This document shows positions 43,482-52,129 of a stretch of 64,000 bases of DNA, in pieces (the first letter of the stretch is position 1; each line of letters begins with the position of its first letter). The translations under genes were made by a program, and so were the position numbers. The notes under the pieces were generated by a model. The model did not search any database. It worked only from the letters and a program-made list of their open reading frames with translations, and was not told where the DNA came from. The DNA is taken from NCBI GenBank assembly GCA_963757115.1, contig CAVWQV010000014.1, positions 124,001-188,000 of the forward strand, read 5' to 3'. The DNA comes from CAVWQV01 sp963757115 (GTDB lineage Bacteria > Pseudomonadota > Alphaproteobacteria > Acetobacterales > Acetobacteraceae).

Positions 43482-44276
43482 ATGCACGACACCATGGACG
43501 TGTTCGACCGTCGGGCGGTCCGGCTACACCGCGCGCGTGCCGCCAAAACGGTGAGCGCCGTGCAAGTGGTGCTGCGCGAGGCCGCCGAACGGCTGCTCGA
43601 CCGCTTGGACGACGTCAAGCGCGGCTTCACCATCGCGCTGGACGTGGGCGGCCGGGGCGTCGTCGGGCCGATGCTGCGGGCGCGAGGCATGGTGGTCGTG
43701 AGTTCGGATCTTTCGCTGCGCATGGCGGAGCGCGGGGGAGGGGACATGGGGGTGGGCGCCGACGAGGAATGGCTCCCGTTCGGCGCCGCGAGCTTCGATC
43801 TGGTGGTTGCCAACCTATCGCTCCACTGGATCAACGACCTGCCGGGCGCACTCATTCAGCTGCGCCGCGCGCTGCGGCCGGACGGTTTGCTGCTCGCCAG
43901 TGTGCCGACCCTCGGCACGCTCCACGAGCTGCGGCGAGCGCTAACGGAGGCGGAGGCGGCACTGACGGGGGGTGCGTCGCCGCGGGTCTCGCCGTTCCCG
44001 GAGCTTCGGGACTGCGCCGGGCTGCTGCAGCGGGCGGGGTTCGAGCTCCCGGTCGCCGACCTTGAGGAGATCAAGCTGCTCTACGCCGAGCCCCTGACGC
44101 TGTTGCGGGAGCTCCGCGCCGCCGGGGAGGGCAACGCGGTGCGGCTCCGCGACCGGCGCATTCCGCCGCGCGCCTTGTTCCCGTTGGCGCTCGCGGGGCT
44201 GCCCCGCGAGGACGGCCGGGTGACGGCCACCCTTCGGCTCGCGATGCTCACGGGATGGGCGCCGTCGGCGGCCTGA
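43482..44276 (+). CDS. SAM-dependent methyltransferase fold protein, NDUFAF5/BioC-like
   Basis: The protein has 264 residues. The opening MDVFDRRAVRLHRARAAK is typical of the NDUFAF5-like group. The Rossmann core has IALDVGGRGVVGPMLRARG in the motif I place and SFDLVVANLSLHWINDLPGA in the motif IV place. The end PLALAGLPREDGRVTATLRL also fits. In mitochondria NDUFAF5 hydroxylates an Arg of a complex I subunit; for this bacterial member the role is inferred. Another start at 43494 is possible. It begins 88 bases from the divergent rhodanese gene. Confidence 0.75.
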   Translation: MHDTMDVFDRRAVRLHRARAAKTVSAVQVVLREAAERLLDRLDDVKRGFTIALDVGGRGVVGPMLRARGMVVVSSDLSLRMAERGGGDMGVGADEEWLPFGAASFDLVVANLSLHWINDLPGALIQLRRALRPDGLLLASVPTLGTLHELRRALTEAEAALTGGASPRVSPFPELRDCAGLLQRAGFELPVADLEEIKLLYAEPLTLLRELRAAGEGNAVRLRDRRIPPRALFPLALAGLPREDGRVTATLRLAMLTGWAPSAA

Positions 44277-44286
44277 GAGGGCTAGG

Positions 44287-45272
44287 TCAGCCGCCCGTCA
44301 CGCTCATGTGGCGGGCGACCGAGGGCGCATCCTGCCGCCGGTCGATGATGAAATCGTGTCCTTTCGGCTTGCGCGAAATCGCTTCCCGGATCGCCGCCTC
44401 CAGCGCCTCGTCGGACCCGCCGGCCCGCAACACGCTGCGCAGGTCGGCCTGATCGTCCTGGCCGAGGCACATGTAGAGCGTGCCGGTGCAGGTCAGCCGC
44501 ACCCGGTTGCAGCTTTCACAGAAATTATGGGTCATCGGCGTGATGAAACCGATCCGCCGACCGGTTTCCCGCACGTTGAAGTAGCGGGCGGGGCCGCCGG
44601 TCCGGTAGTCGGTTTCGTCGAGCGTCCATTTGCGTCGCAGTCGGCCCCGGACGATCGACAGCGGCAGATACTGTTCGTCCGGTCGCCTTCGATGTCGCCG
44701 AGCGGCATGGTCTCGATCAGACAAAGGTCGAAGCCGTGCTCGCCGCACCACGCGATCATGCCGTCGAAACCGTTCTCGTTGATCCCCTTCATCGCCACGG
44801 CATTGATCTTGATCGCGAGGCCGGCCGCCTTGGCCGCGAAAATGCCATCGAGCACTTGCGCCGATGCGGCCCCAGCGCGTCATCGCCGTGAAGTCGTCGG
44901 GTCCAGAGTATCGAGCGAGACATTGACGCGCCGCACTCCGGCCGCGCGCAGGGCGGCGGCGTGTTTGGCTAGCTGCGTTCCATTGGTGGTCAGGGTGAGC
45001 TCGTCGAGGCCCGCGCCGATCCGCCCACCCAGCGACTGGAACAATGACATTACGCCACGCCGGACCAGAGGCTCGCCCCCGGTCAGGCGGAGCTTCCGCG
45101 TCCCGAGCCGCACGAATGCGGCGCAGATCCTGTCCAGTTCCTCCAAGGTCAGCACGTCCGCCTTGGGCAGGAACGTCATGTCCTCCGCCATGCAGTAGAC
45201 GCAGCGTAGGTCGCAACGGTCCGTCACTGAAACGCGGAGGTAGGTGATGGCGCGGCCGAACGGATCTAACAT
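44287..45272 (-). CDS. moaA: GTP 3',8-cyclase MoaA, with three frame breaks
   Basis: The gene codes for about 328 residues after repair near 44899 (one G missing on the coding strand), 44861 (one G extra) and 44676 (one G missing). The radical SAM cluster is in TDRCDLRCVYCMAEDM and the second iron-sulfur cluster in NFCESCNRVRLTCTG. LRLTGGEPLVRRG and the C-terminal SVTGG, which is needed for activity in the family, are present. It converts GTP to the first molybdopterin intermediate. All family blocks remain in order, so sequence error is more likely than a pseudogene. Confidence 0.85.
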
Positions 45273-45381
45273 GGGCCCTTGTTGTCAACATCGCGGGAGC
45301 GCGGTCGCGCGCTGCGAACGCTCGGGTGACATGCTGCATCCTCACTCTCCGTTCAAGAGCGGGCGCAAGGGACGCCGGCGC

Positions 45382-45561
45382 TCAGGGCGGCTCGGCGAGG
45401 ATCTCCAGTTCCACCACCGCCGTGTTGACCAGCACTTTCCCGGCGTCTTCGAAATTAACCGTGACGCGCTCGCCGACTACCGATTGAACCTGCCCAAGGC
45501 CCCAGTCCGGACGCTGCGGGTGGCGAACGAATTGGCCGGGCTCGACCAGAAAGCGATGCAT
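45382..45561 (-). CDS. DUF3553 family small protein
   Basis: The protein has 59 residues from the ATG at 45561; the longer frame upstream runs antisense to chpT. The sequence opens MHRFLVEPGQFVRHPQRPDW and continues GLGQVQSVVGERVTVNFEDA and KVLVNTAVVELEIL. It is a beta-barrel-like fold resembling the CarD/Tudor type (PGQFVRHP, VTVNFEDAGK). The function is unknown; a role in binding RNA polymerase or nucleic acid is speculative. It sits between moaA and chpT. Confidence 0.8.
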   Translation of the reverse strand: MHRFLVEPGQFVRHPQRPDWGLGQVQSVVGERVTVNFEDAGKVLVNTAVVELEILAEPP

Positions 45562-45692
45562 GACGCGGCTTTCGAAATGGCCGACCGACGACGCGGCGTG
45601 GCCGGGAATGAGCGGACGCCAAGTTTCCTGTCGCGTTATACGCAAGCCAGGCAAGCGCGAAACACATGTGGGACCGAAAAGGAAGCTGCCCA

Positions 45693-46331
45693 ATGCAAGA
45701 CCCGTTGCAGCTTTCGGAACTCCTGTGCGCGCGGCTATGCCACGACCTGAGCGGCCCTCTTGGGGCACTTCTCGGGGGCCTGGAGCTCGCGGCCGAGCAG
45801 GGGGACGGCGCCGAGGAAGCGATGGCGCTGGCCACCGAAGCGGCCCTGACACTCGGGAACCGCTTGCGCTTGTTCCGGGTGGCATGGGCAGGCGAACCGG
45901 GGCCGAGCAGTATCGGTGAGATCCGCGAGCTTGCGGCAGCGGTTGGGACGGCCAAGCGAATCGAATTCGATTTCGCCGGGTTCGATCCAGGAACTGCGTT
46001 CGCTCCAAGTCACGCGCGCGTGCTGCTGAACATCTTGCTGCTTGCCATGGACAGTATTGCGGGGCCAGGCCGGGTGGCCGTGGCGGGTGCGGCGGGCGCC
46101 GAGATCGTCGTAATGATAGAGGGCAGGCATGCGAAGTGGCCGGCGGGGCTCGCGGCCAACCTCAACGAAGAGGCCGCTGCCTGGTCGGCGCTGACCAATG
46201 CCCGCTCTCTCCAGGCACCGCTTGCCGCCCTGCTGGCGCGCCAGGCCGGGCTCACGCTTTCGCTGCTTCTGCCAACGGGGCCAAGCTCCGGGTCCATTCC
46301 CCTTCTTCTTGTGCCCGAGCCTAAGCGGTAA
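45693..46331 (+). CDS. ChpT-like histidine phosphotransferase (DUF2328)
   Basis: The protein has 212 residues from the ATG at 45693, with an AAGGAAG ribosome site. The DHp-like helix LCARLCHDLSGPLGALLGGL carries the phospho-accepting His17. The C-terminal part is a degenerate kinase ATPase-like domain lacking ATP-binding boxes, as in ChpT. In Caulobacter ChpT passes phosphate from CckA to CtrA and CpdR. Here it stands directly before a cheA-like gene, so it may serve a chemotaxis-type pathway. It is divergent from DUF3553. Confidence 0.78.
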   Translation: MQDPLQLSELLCARLCHDLSGPLGALLGGLELAAEQGDGAEEAMALATEAALTLGNRLRLFRVAWAGEPGPSSIGEIRELAAAVGTAKRIEFDFAGFDPGTAFAPSHARVLLNILLLAMDSIAGPGRVAVAGAAGAEIVVMIEGRHAKWPAGLAANLNEEAAAWSALTNARSLQAPLAALLARQAGLTLSLLLPTGPSSGSIPLLLVPEPKR

Positions 46332-46410
46332 TCTGTTTACGTTTTGTTCGCAACGTTCGACGCAACATGCCGGCACGGTCGCGGCTGTCGCGGACCGTGC
46401 GGAGCCTAGG

Positions 46411-47700
46411 ATGGATGACCTGATTCTCGAGTTTCTGACGGAAACGAGCGACGGCCTAGCCGAGCTCGATGTTGCCTTGGTCCACTTGGAGCGCCGCCCG
46501 GACAGCCCCGAGACGCTGTCGCAGATCTTCCGCCTGGTGCACACCATCAAGGCAACTTGCGGCTTTCTCGGGCTGCCACGCTTGGAGGCGATGGCTCATA
46601 GCACGGAAAACGTGCTTGGTGGTATGCGCGACGGCGAGCTCGCGCTCACGGCGGACCTGGTAAGCTTGGTTTTGCGCGCGCTCGATAGGGTGAGGGCAAT
46701 CCTCGCCGGCTTGGTTGCGGCCGGAGCGGAACCCGACGGTGACGACACGGACCTGCTGACCGCGCTTGAGGCGGCCGCCGATCGGCGAGGGGCCGGGGCG
46801 CCGGCGCCGGGAACGGCCGTGTTCGACGGAGCGCCCGATGCGCACGGGAGCTCGCAGCCGGGCGGACAGGCCGTTTCCGAGGCCGGGCCACCCGCCTGCG
46901 CCGGTGCCTCGGCAATGCAATCGATCCGCGTCGATGTGGAGGTGCTCGAGAACCTCGTGAACTTGGTGAGCGAGCTTGTGCTCACGCGCAATCAACTTCT
47001 CCAGCTGGTGCGCGGCCAGGACGGGAGCGCCCTCGCCGCGCCGCTGCATCGCTTGTCGCAAATCACCTCTGAGCTCCAACGACATGTGATGAAGACCCGC
47101 GTGCAGCCCATTGGGAACGCCTGGAACAAGCTGCCGCGCCTGGTGCGCAATCTCGGGCGCGACCTCGGCAAGCGTATCGAGCTCACCATGCGGGGCCAGG
47201 AAACGGAGCTCGACCGGCAGGTGCTGGAGCTCATCAAGGCCCCGCTCATCCATTTGGTGCGCAATAGCGGGGACCACGGGATCGAGACGCCGGCGGACCG
47301 CTTGGTGGCCGGCAAGCCAGAGACCGGCCGTATCACGCTTGCCGCCTATCACGAGGGCGGCCACGTGAAAATCGACGTCGCCGACGACGGGCGCGGGCTC
47401 TCCGTCAACCGCATCCGCGCCAAGATTATCGCGCAGGGGCTCGCGACGGAGGCCCAACTGGCCGAAATGCCGGACGAGCAGATCCAACGCTTCATTTTCC
47501 GGCCGGGCTTCTCGACCGCCGCCGCCATCACGCCGGTATCCGGCCGGGGCGTGGGGATGGACGTCGTCAAGACCAACATCGAGCGGATCGGCGGCACCGT
47601 CGATCTCAGGAGCGTGGAAGGGGCGGGCACCTGCTTCACCATCAAGATCCCTTCGACGCTCGCGATCCGCGCCACGCAAGCGGAACGCACTCGAGGCAGC
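46411..47700 (+). pseudogene. cheA: CheA-type histidine kinase lacking its CheW-like domain
   Basis: Family sequence is clear from the ATG at 46411 to about 47668 (about 420 residues). It has a P1 domain with His44 in IFRLVHTIKATCGFLG, a dimerisation segment (LENLVNLVSELVLTRNQLL) and the ATPase domain with KAPLIHLVRNSGDHGIETP, DVADDGRGL and SGRGVGMDVVKTNIERIGG. After TCFTIKIPSTLAI the homology stops, where the P5/CheW-binding domain of about 140 residues should begin. The frame stays open to 48417, but only as antisense of the next gene. It is a truncation, deletion or misjoin; signalling through CheW would not be possible. Confidence 0.7.
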
Positions 47701-47792
47701 CGCAACCCGGTAAGCTGTCGCCGACAATCACGGGGTCAACCGCTGGCGTATGGTGTCGCTGTCGTCGAGCACGTCTGGATTGAGGGCCGGGC

Positions 47793-48927
47793 TCAGCTCA
47801 TTCCGCCGCGTGCGGCGATGGGCCAAACGCACTCGACCCGGCCGCGGCGCACGCCGACATACCAGTCGTATCGGTCTACTGTTGGATCGCAATGCCCCGG
47901 GACCGAGGCGGAGCTTGTCACCAAGTCGCGGGGTCTCGGCGCCCGGCTCTACCAGGAGCTTGCCGTGCTCGTCCGATGCCCCGGCATAGGTCACGCCCGC
48001 CGCCTGCCAGACGAGCGGCAGTCCGGAGTCGACGGCCAGCGCCTTGAGCCCGGCATCCACCACCGCGATCCCCGGCCGCGCCGAGCTCATCACGGTGCCG
48101 AGCACGAACAAGGCGTGCCGGAACGTTTCGACCGGTGCACCCGCAGTGCCAAGATTGCGGGCGTAGTCGGCGTCCATGAATACGTAGCTGCCCGCCTGCA
48201 CCTCGGTATACACGCCGGAACCCGCCTCGAGCGCGAACGTGCCCGTTCCGCCGCCGCCGACGATGGGGCAATCGAGCCCGACCTGACGCAACTGCTCGAC
48301 GGTGCGGCGGGTCGCCTCGATCGCGGCGCCGATCAGCTGCTCCCGCTCCTCCGGGGTGCGCCGGTGTTGTGCGCTTCCCTGGTAGGCCTGCAGTCCGCCG
48401 AAGGTGAGGTGCCGTGACCCGGCGATGGCTTGCGCCAGCGCCACGGCATCCGGCCCCGGCCGGACGCCGCATCGGCCGGCGCCCACGTCGATCTCGACAA
48501 GCACCGTTAGCCGCCGCCCGCTTTCGGCGGCCACCCCCTCGAGCGCGCGCAGTTGGGCCGGGTCGTCGGCGCAGATGGCCACGCGCGCGATCCCGGAAAG
48601 GGCGGCCAGCCGGGCGAGCTTAGCGGGCCCCACCACCTCGTTGCTCACCAGGATGTCGGGGACGCCGCCCCAGGCGAGCGCCTCGGCTTCCGCCACCTTC
48701 TGCACGCATTGACCGACGGCGCCGCGCGCCATTTGCATGTGCGCGATCACCGGAGATTTGTGGGTCTTGGCGTGGGCGCGCAGCTTGACGCCGCTCGGCG
48801 CGAGCAGCGCCGCCATGGTGTCGAGGTTGAATTCGAACGCGTCGAGATCGATCAGCAGCGCCGGGGTGTCGATCTCGTCCTCACGCATGCCCGGCCACGC
48901 GGGCGGCGGCTGCGTCGTCATCGCCAT
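47793..48927 (-). CDS. D-threonine aldolase / D-serine dehydratase-like PLP enzyme, with a frame break
   Basis: The gene codes for about 377 residues if one extra G in the GGGG run (forward 47895-47898) is removed. The alanine racemase-type barrel starts with DTPALLIDLDAFEFNLDTMA and has the PLP Lys in LRAHAKTHKSPVIAHMQMA. Later segments are VLVEIDVGAGRCGVRPG, GGLQAYQGSAQHRRTP and TGTFALEAGSGVYTEVQAGS. The corrected C-terminus has the metal-binding PGHCDPTVDRYDWYVGVRRG and ends AARGGMS. It probably cleaves D-3-hydroxy amino acids. Starts at 48927 and 48921 are both possible. Confidence 0.82.
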
Positions 48928-49108
48928 TCTCCAGTCCTGTCCGTCGTGCGCCGATCGGGACCGCCGCCTCACCGGCCCGCCCCCTTGATGGCACGGTGAT
49001 TGGCGCGAGGCTATGATCCAGCGGTCAAGACCGGCCGCGACCGTCGTGCCGGTCCGGCGTTAAGTGTTCGAGTGCGGTGTCCGCCGCGCCCCGACGTAAG
49101 GAGCCGCG

Positions 49109-49393
49109 ATGCCCGAGATCGAGATCTACACGCAACCCTGGTGCCCCTACTGCTCCCAGGCCAAGTCCCTCTTGGACCGTAAGGGTGTGGCGTATCGCGA
49201 GATCAATGCGCCCGGCGGCACACCGGCGCGCGCCGAGGCGACGCAACGGGCCGGCGGACGGACGTCCGTTCCCCAGATCTTCATTGACGGCCGGCACGTG
49301 GGCGGGTGCGACGACCTGATGGCGCTCGACCGGGCCGGAAAACTCGACCCCATGTTGAAGCCAGAGGAAGCGGCGGGCGCCGGGCGGACTTGA
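49109..49393 (+). CDS. grxC: Glutaredoxin 3
   Basis: The protein has 94 residues with AAGGAG seven bases before the ATG. The dithiol site is YTQPWCPYCSQAKSLLDRKG. The glutathione-binding elements RTSVPQIFIDGRHVGGCDDL with the cis-Pro follow. It reduces protein-glutathione mixed disulfides and supports ribonucleotide reductase. In many alphaproteobacteria grxC follows comF and precedes a DUF1178 gene and ubiG; here 8 kb of other genes stand between comF and grxC. Confidence 0.93.
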   Translation: MPEIEIYTQPWCPYCSQAKSLLDRKGVAYREINAPGGTPARAEATQRAGGRTSVPQIFIDGRHVGGCDDLMALDRAGKLDPMLKPEEAAGAGRT

Positions 49394-49474
49394 CGGCCGG
49401 TTTCTGCCGATTTCCTTGTCAAGCCTGTGCTCGCCCGCCATGTCTAGGTTACGGAGCGATTTCAGAAGGGCGCG

Positions 49475-49951
49475 ATGATCCACTATCAGTTGCGGTGCCG
49501 TCATGCGCATGAGTTCGACGGGTGGTTCAAGGATAGTGCCGCGTTTGAGTTGCAGGCGGAGCGTGGGCTGGTTTCGTGCCCGGAGTGCGCCGACACGGGA
49601 GTGACCCGGGCGTTGATGACGCCGGCGGTACCCAGGAAGGCCCGCACGACATCGCCTCAGGCGGTGCCCGCCTCGCCGCCGCCCATTCCGGCGACGCCCG
49701 CTCCCCCCAAAGCCGCCGCTGGCCCGCTGCCGGCCCAAGTGTTCGCCGTCCTGCAACGTATGCGCGCCGAGGTGGAGCGCAATTGCGACTATGTGGGCGA
49801 ACAGTTCGCCGATGAAGCGCGAAAAATCCACCGCGGCGAGAGCGAGCGCCGGGGAATTTACGGCGAATCGACGCCGGAACAGGCCGAAGCGCTGGCTGAC
49901 GAGGGTATCGAGGTGTCGCAGATCCCCTGGGTGCCACGCGCGGACGGGTAA
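49475..49951 (+). CDS. DUF1178 family protein
   Basis: The protein has 158 residues. It opens MIHYQLRCRHAHEFDGWFKD and has a CPEC pair, which with the first Cys and His could bind zinc. A Pro-rich linker (PASPPPIPATPAPPKAAAG) divides the N-terminal domain from a helical C-terminal domain with RNCDYVGEQFADEARKIHRG and YGESTPEQAEALADEGIEV. The function is not known. It is conserved next to grxC and ubiG in this class. Confidence 0.9.
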   Translation: MIHYQLRCRHAHEFDGWFKDSAAFELQAERGLVSCPECADTGVTRALMTPAVPRKARTTSPQAVPASPPPIPATPAPPKAAAGPLPAQVFAVLQRMRAEVERNCDYVGEQFADEARKIHRGESERRGIYGESTPEQAEALADEGIEVSQIPWVPRADG

Positions 49952-50065
49952 CTCACACCCCGCAGACCTTGGTCGACCCGCCATGTCGGGCCGAAGCACT
50001 GCCCAGCGCCAGGATCCGGCCGACCGTCGGCGAGGGTCCGTCGCTTGCTCCGAAGGTGATGCGGG

Positions 50066-50797
50066 TCAGGCGGCCTCGGCTGCCACGATGTAGTTGACAG
50101 CCAGGTCGCGGCTGGTCCGCCATCCTCCGGCGAGGAGGTCGGGGGTCATTCCCGCGGTATCATTCACCCGCAACCCGGCCGCCCGCAGCATGGCCGCGAG
50201 CTCGGCCGGGCGGAGGAAGCGGCGCCAGTCGTGCGTGCCGCGCGGTAATAGTCCGAGCACGTATTCCGCCCCGAGTTTCGCCGTGAGAAAGGCGCGCGGC
50301 GTCCGGTTCAGCGTTGAAAGAAACAGCTGCCCGCCGGGGGCCAGCAGGCTGGCGAGGTCGCGCACGAACCGGGCCGGATCCGGCACGTGTTCGATCACCT
50401 CAAGGGCCGTGATCACCTGGAAGCGTTCTCCGGCGAGCGTCGCAGCATCGCCCACCCGGTAGGCAAGCCGGAGCCCTTGCCCTTCGGCGTGGTCGCGCGC
50501 GGCCCGGATGGCGTCCTCCGCGGCGTCCACCCCGAGCACGTCGTAGCCGTGCCGCGCCAGCGCCTCCGCGGCGAGCCCGCCGCCGCAGCCGACATCGAGC
50601 AGCCGAACGGCCGCGGGATCGGGAAACCGCGTCCCGATGCGCCGGGTGATCCATCCCACCCGGAGCGGGTTCATCGCGTGGAGCGGGCGCATCGGGCCGC
50701 GCGGGTCCCACCAGCGGCCGGCGAGGGCATCGAAACGAGCTATCTCGCCCGGTAGAACGTTGCGCGCCTTGTTTGCTCCTGTTCCGCCTAGCGCCAA
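50066..50797 (-). CDS. ubiG: 3-demethylubiquinone-9 3-O-methyltransferase
   Basis: The protein has 243 residues from a TTG at 50797 with AGGAG eight bases upstream; no ATG or GTG gives a sensible N-terminus. The motif I loop is VRLLDVGCGGGLAAEALARH. Other marks are FDALAGRWWDPRGPMRPLH at the start, AGERFQVITALEVIEHVPDP, LFLSTLNRTPRAFLTAKLGA and LLPRGTHDWRRFLRPAEL. It performs the O-methylations of ubiquinone synthesis. It is divergent from lysC. Confidence 0.9.
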   Translation of the reverse strand: MALGGTGANKARNVLPGEIARFDALAGRWWDPRGPMRPLHAMNPLRVGWITRRIGTRFPDPAAVRLLDVGCGGGLAAEALARHGYDVLGVDAAEDAIRAARDHAEGQGLRLAYRVGDAATLAGERFQVITALEVIEHVPDPARFVRDLASLLAPGGQLFLSTLNRTPRAFLTAKLGAEYVLGLLPRGTHDWRRFLRPAELAAMLRAAGLRVNDTAGMTPDLLAGGWRTSRDLAVNYIVAAEAA

Positions 50798-50911
50798 GGT
50801 TGCCGCTCCTGCCTGCCGTCGATTATGTGTGCCGTGGTCGACAGGGGCGCAATCTCCGACGGGGCGGGCCCGCCAGCTGACCGCTGTCATGAAAGCTCGG
50901 CATCGAATTCC

Positions 50912-52129
50912 ATGTCTCGCATTGTAATGAAGTTCGGCGGAACCTCGGTCGCCGACCTCGACCGTATCCGCAACGTCGCCGGCCGAGTGAAGCGCGTGGT
51001 GGAGGAGGGCAACGAGGTCGCGGTTGTGGTTTCCGCCATGGCCGGGGCCACCAACCGGCTCGTCGGCTGGTGCCAGGCGCTCGCGCCGTTGCATGACGCC
51101 CGCGAGTACGACGCGGTGGTGGCGACCGGCGAGCAGGTGACGACCGGATTGCTGGCAATCGCCTTGCAGGAGCAGGGGGTAGACGCGCGATCCTGGCAAG
51201 GTTGGCAGATCCCCATCCGCACGGATGGCGCCCACGGCACGGCCCGCATCGCCGCGATCGAAGGCGAGGAGCTGGTGCGCCGGATGGGGGCGGGGCAGGT
51301 GCCCGTGGTCGCCGGTTTCCAGGGCGTCGGGCCGAACAACCGCGTCACCACCCTCGGCCGCGGCGGGTCGGATACGTCGGCCGTCGCCCTCGCCGCCGCT
51401 CTCCGCGCGGACCGGTGCGACATATACACTGACGTCGATGGTGTTTACACAACCGATCCGCGCATCGTGCCGAGGGCGCGCAAGCTGGAACGGATCAGCT
51501 ACGAGGAGATGTTGGAGCTCGCCTCCGTCGGCGCAAAGGTGTTGCAGACCCGGAGCGTCGAACTTGCGATGAACGAACGGGTCCGTGTGCAGGTTTTATC
51601 AAGCTTTGCCGATATCCCGGGCACTCTCGTGGTGGATGAGGACGAAATCGTGGAAAAAGAGATGGTTGCCGGCATCGCCTATTCGCGGGACGAGGCCAAG
51701 ATCACCGTCCGGCGGGTGCCGGACCGGCCGGGCATCGCGGCCGCCTTGTTCGGCGCGCTCGCGACGCAGAGCGTCAACGTCGACATGATCGTGCAGAACA
51801 TCTCCGCCGAGGGCACCACAGACATGACGTTCACGGTGGGGGCGGCGGACCTGCCCCGGGCGCGCGCGACCATGGCCCAGATCCAGCCGCAGCTCGGTTA
51901 TGCCGAGATTGTCGCCGATCCGGACGTGGCAAAGCTCAGCGTGGTCGGCGTCGGGATGCGGAGCCACGCTGGCGTCGCCAACACCATGTTCCAGGCGCTC
52001 GCTGACAAGGCGATCAACATTCAGGTGATTTCCACGAGCGAGATAAAGATCAGCGTCCTGATCGCCAGCGAGTACACCGAGCTTGCAGTGCGTGCCTTGC
52101 ACACCGCCTATGGTCTTGATGCCGCGTGA
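50912..52129 (+). CDS. lysC: Aspartate kinase
   Basis: The protein has 405 residues from the ATG at 50912. The kinase domain has IVMKFGGTSVADLDRIRNVA, the VVVSAMAGATNRLVGW loop, TTLGRGGSDTSAVALAAAL and YTDVDGVYTTDPRIVP. Two ACT domains follow with RVPDRPGIAAALFGALA and VVGVGMRSHAGVANTMFQAL, so feedback control by Lys or Thr is expected. It makes aspartyl phosphate for Lys, Met and Thr synthesis. Its 3' end overlaps the next gene by 20 bases. Confidence 0.95.
   Translation: MSRIVMKFGGTSVADLDRIRNVAGRVKRVVEEGNEVAVVVSAMAGATNRLVGWCQALAPLHDAREYDAVVATGEQVTTGLLAIALQEQGVDARSWQGWQIPIRTDGAHGTARIAAIEGEELVRRMGAGQVPVVAGFQGVGPNNRVTTLGRGGSDTSAVALAAALRADRCDIYTDVDGVYTTDPRIVPRARKLERISYEEMLELASVGAKVLQTRSVELAMNERVRVQVLSSFADIPGTLVVDEDEIVEKEMVAGIAYSRDEAKITVRRVPDRPGIAAALFGALATQSVNVDMIVQNISAEGTTDMTFTVGAADLPRARATMAQIQPQLGYAEIVADPDVAKLSVVGVGMRSHAGVANTMFQALADKAINIQVISTSEIKISVLIASEYTELAVRALHTAYGLDAA

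Noticed and set aside
47701..48417. Continuation of the cheA frame as a 739-residue protein
   Set aside because: After 47700 it is antisense to the aldolase-like gene and has no P5-like sequence; it is open only because of base composition.
49025..49999. A 324-residue minus-strand open frame opposite grxC and the DUF1178 gene
   Set aside because: Both plus-strand genes have clear family motifs and ribosome sites; the minus frame has none.
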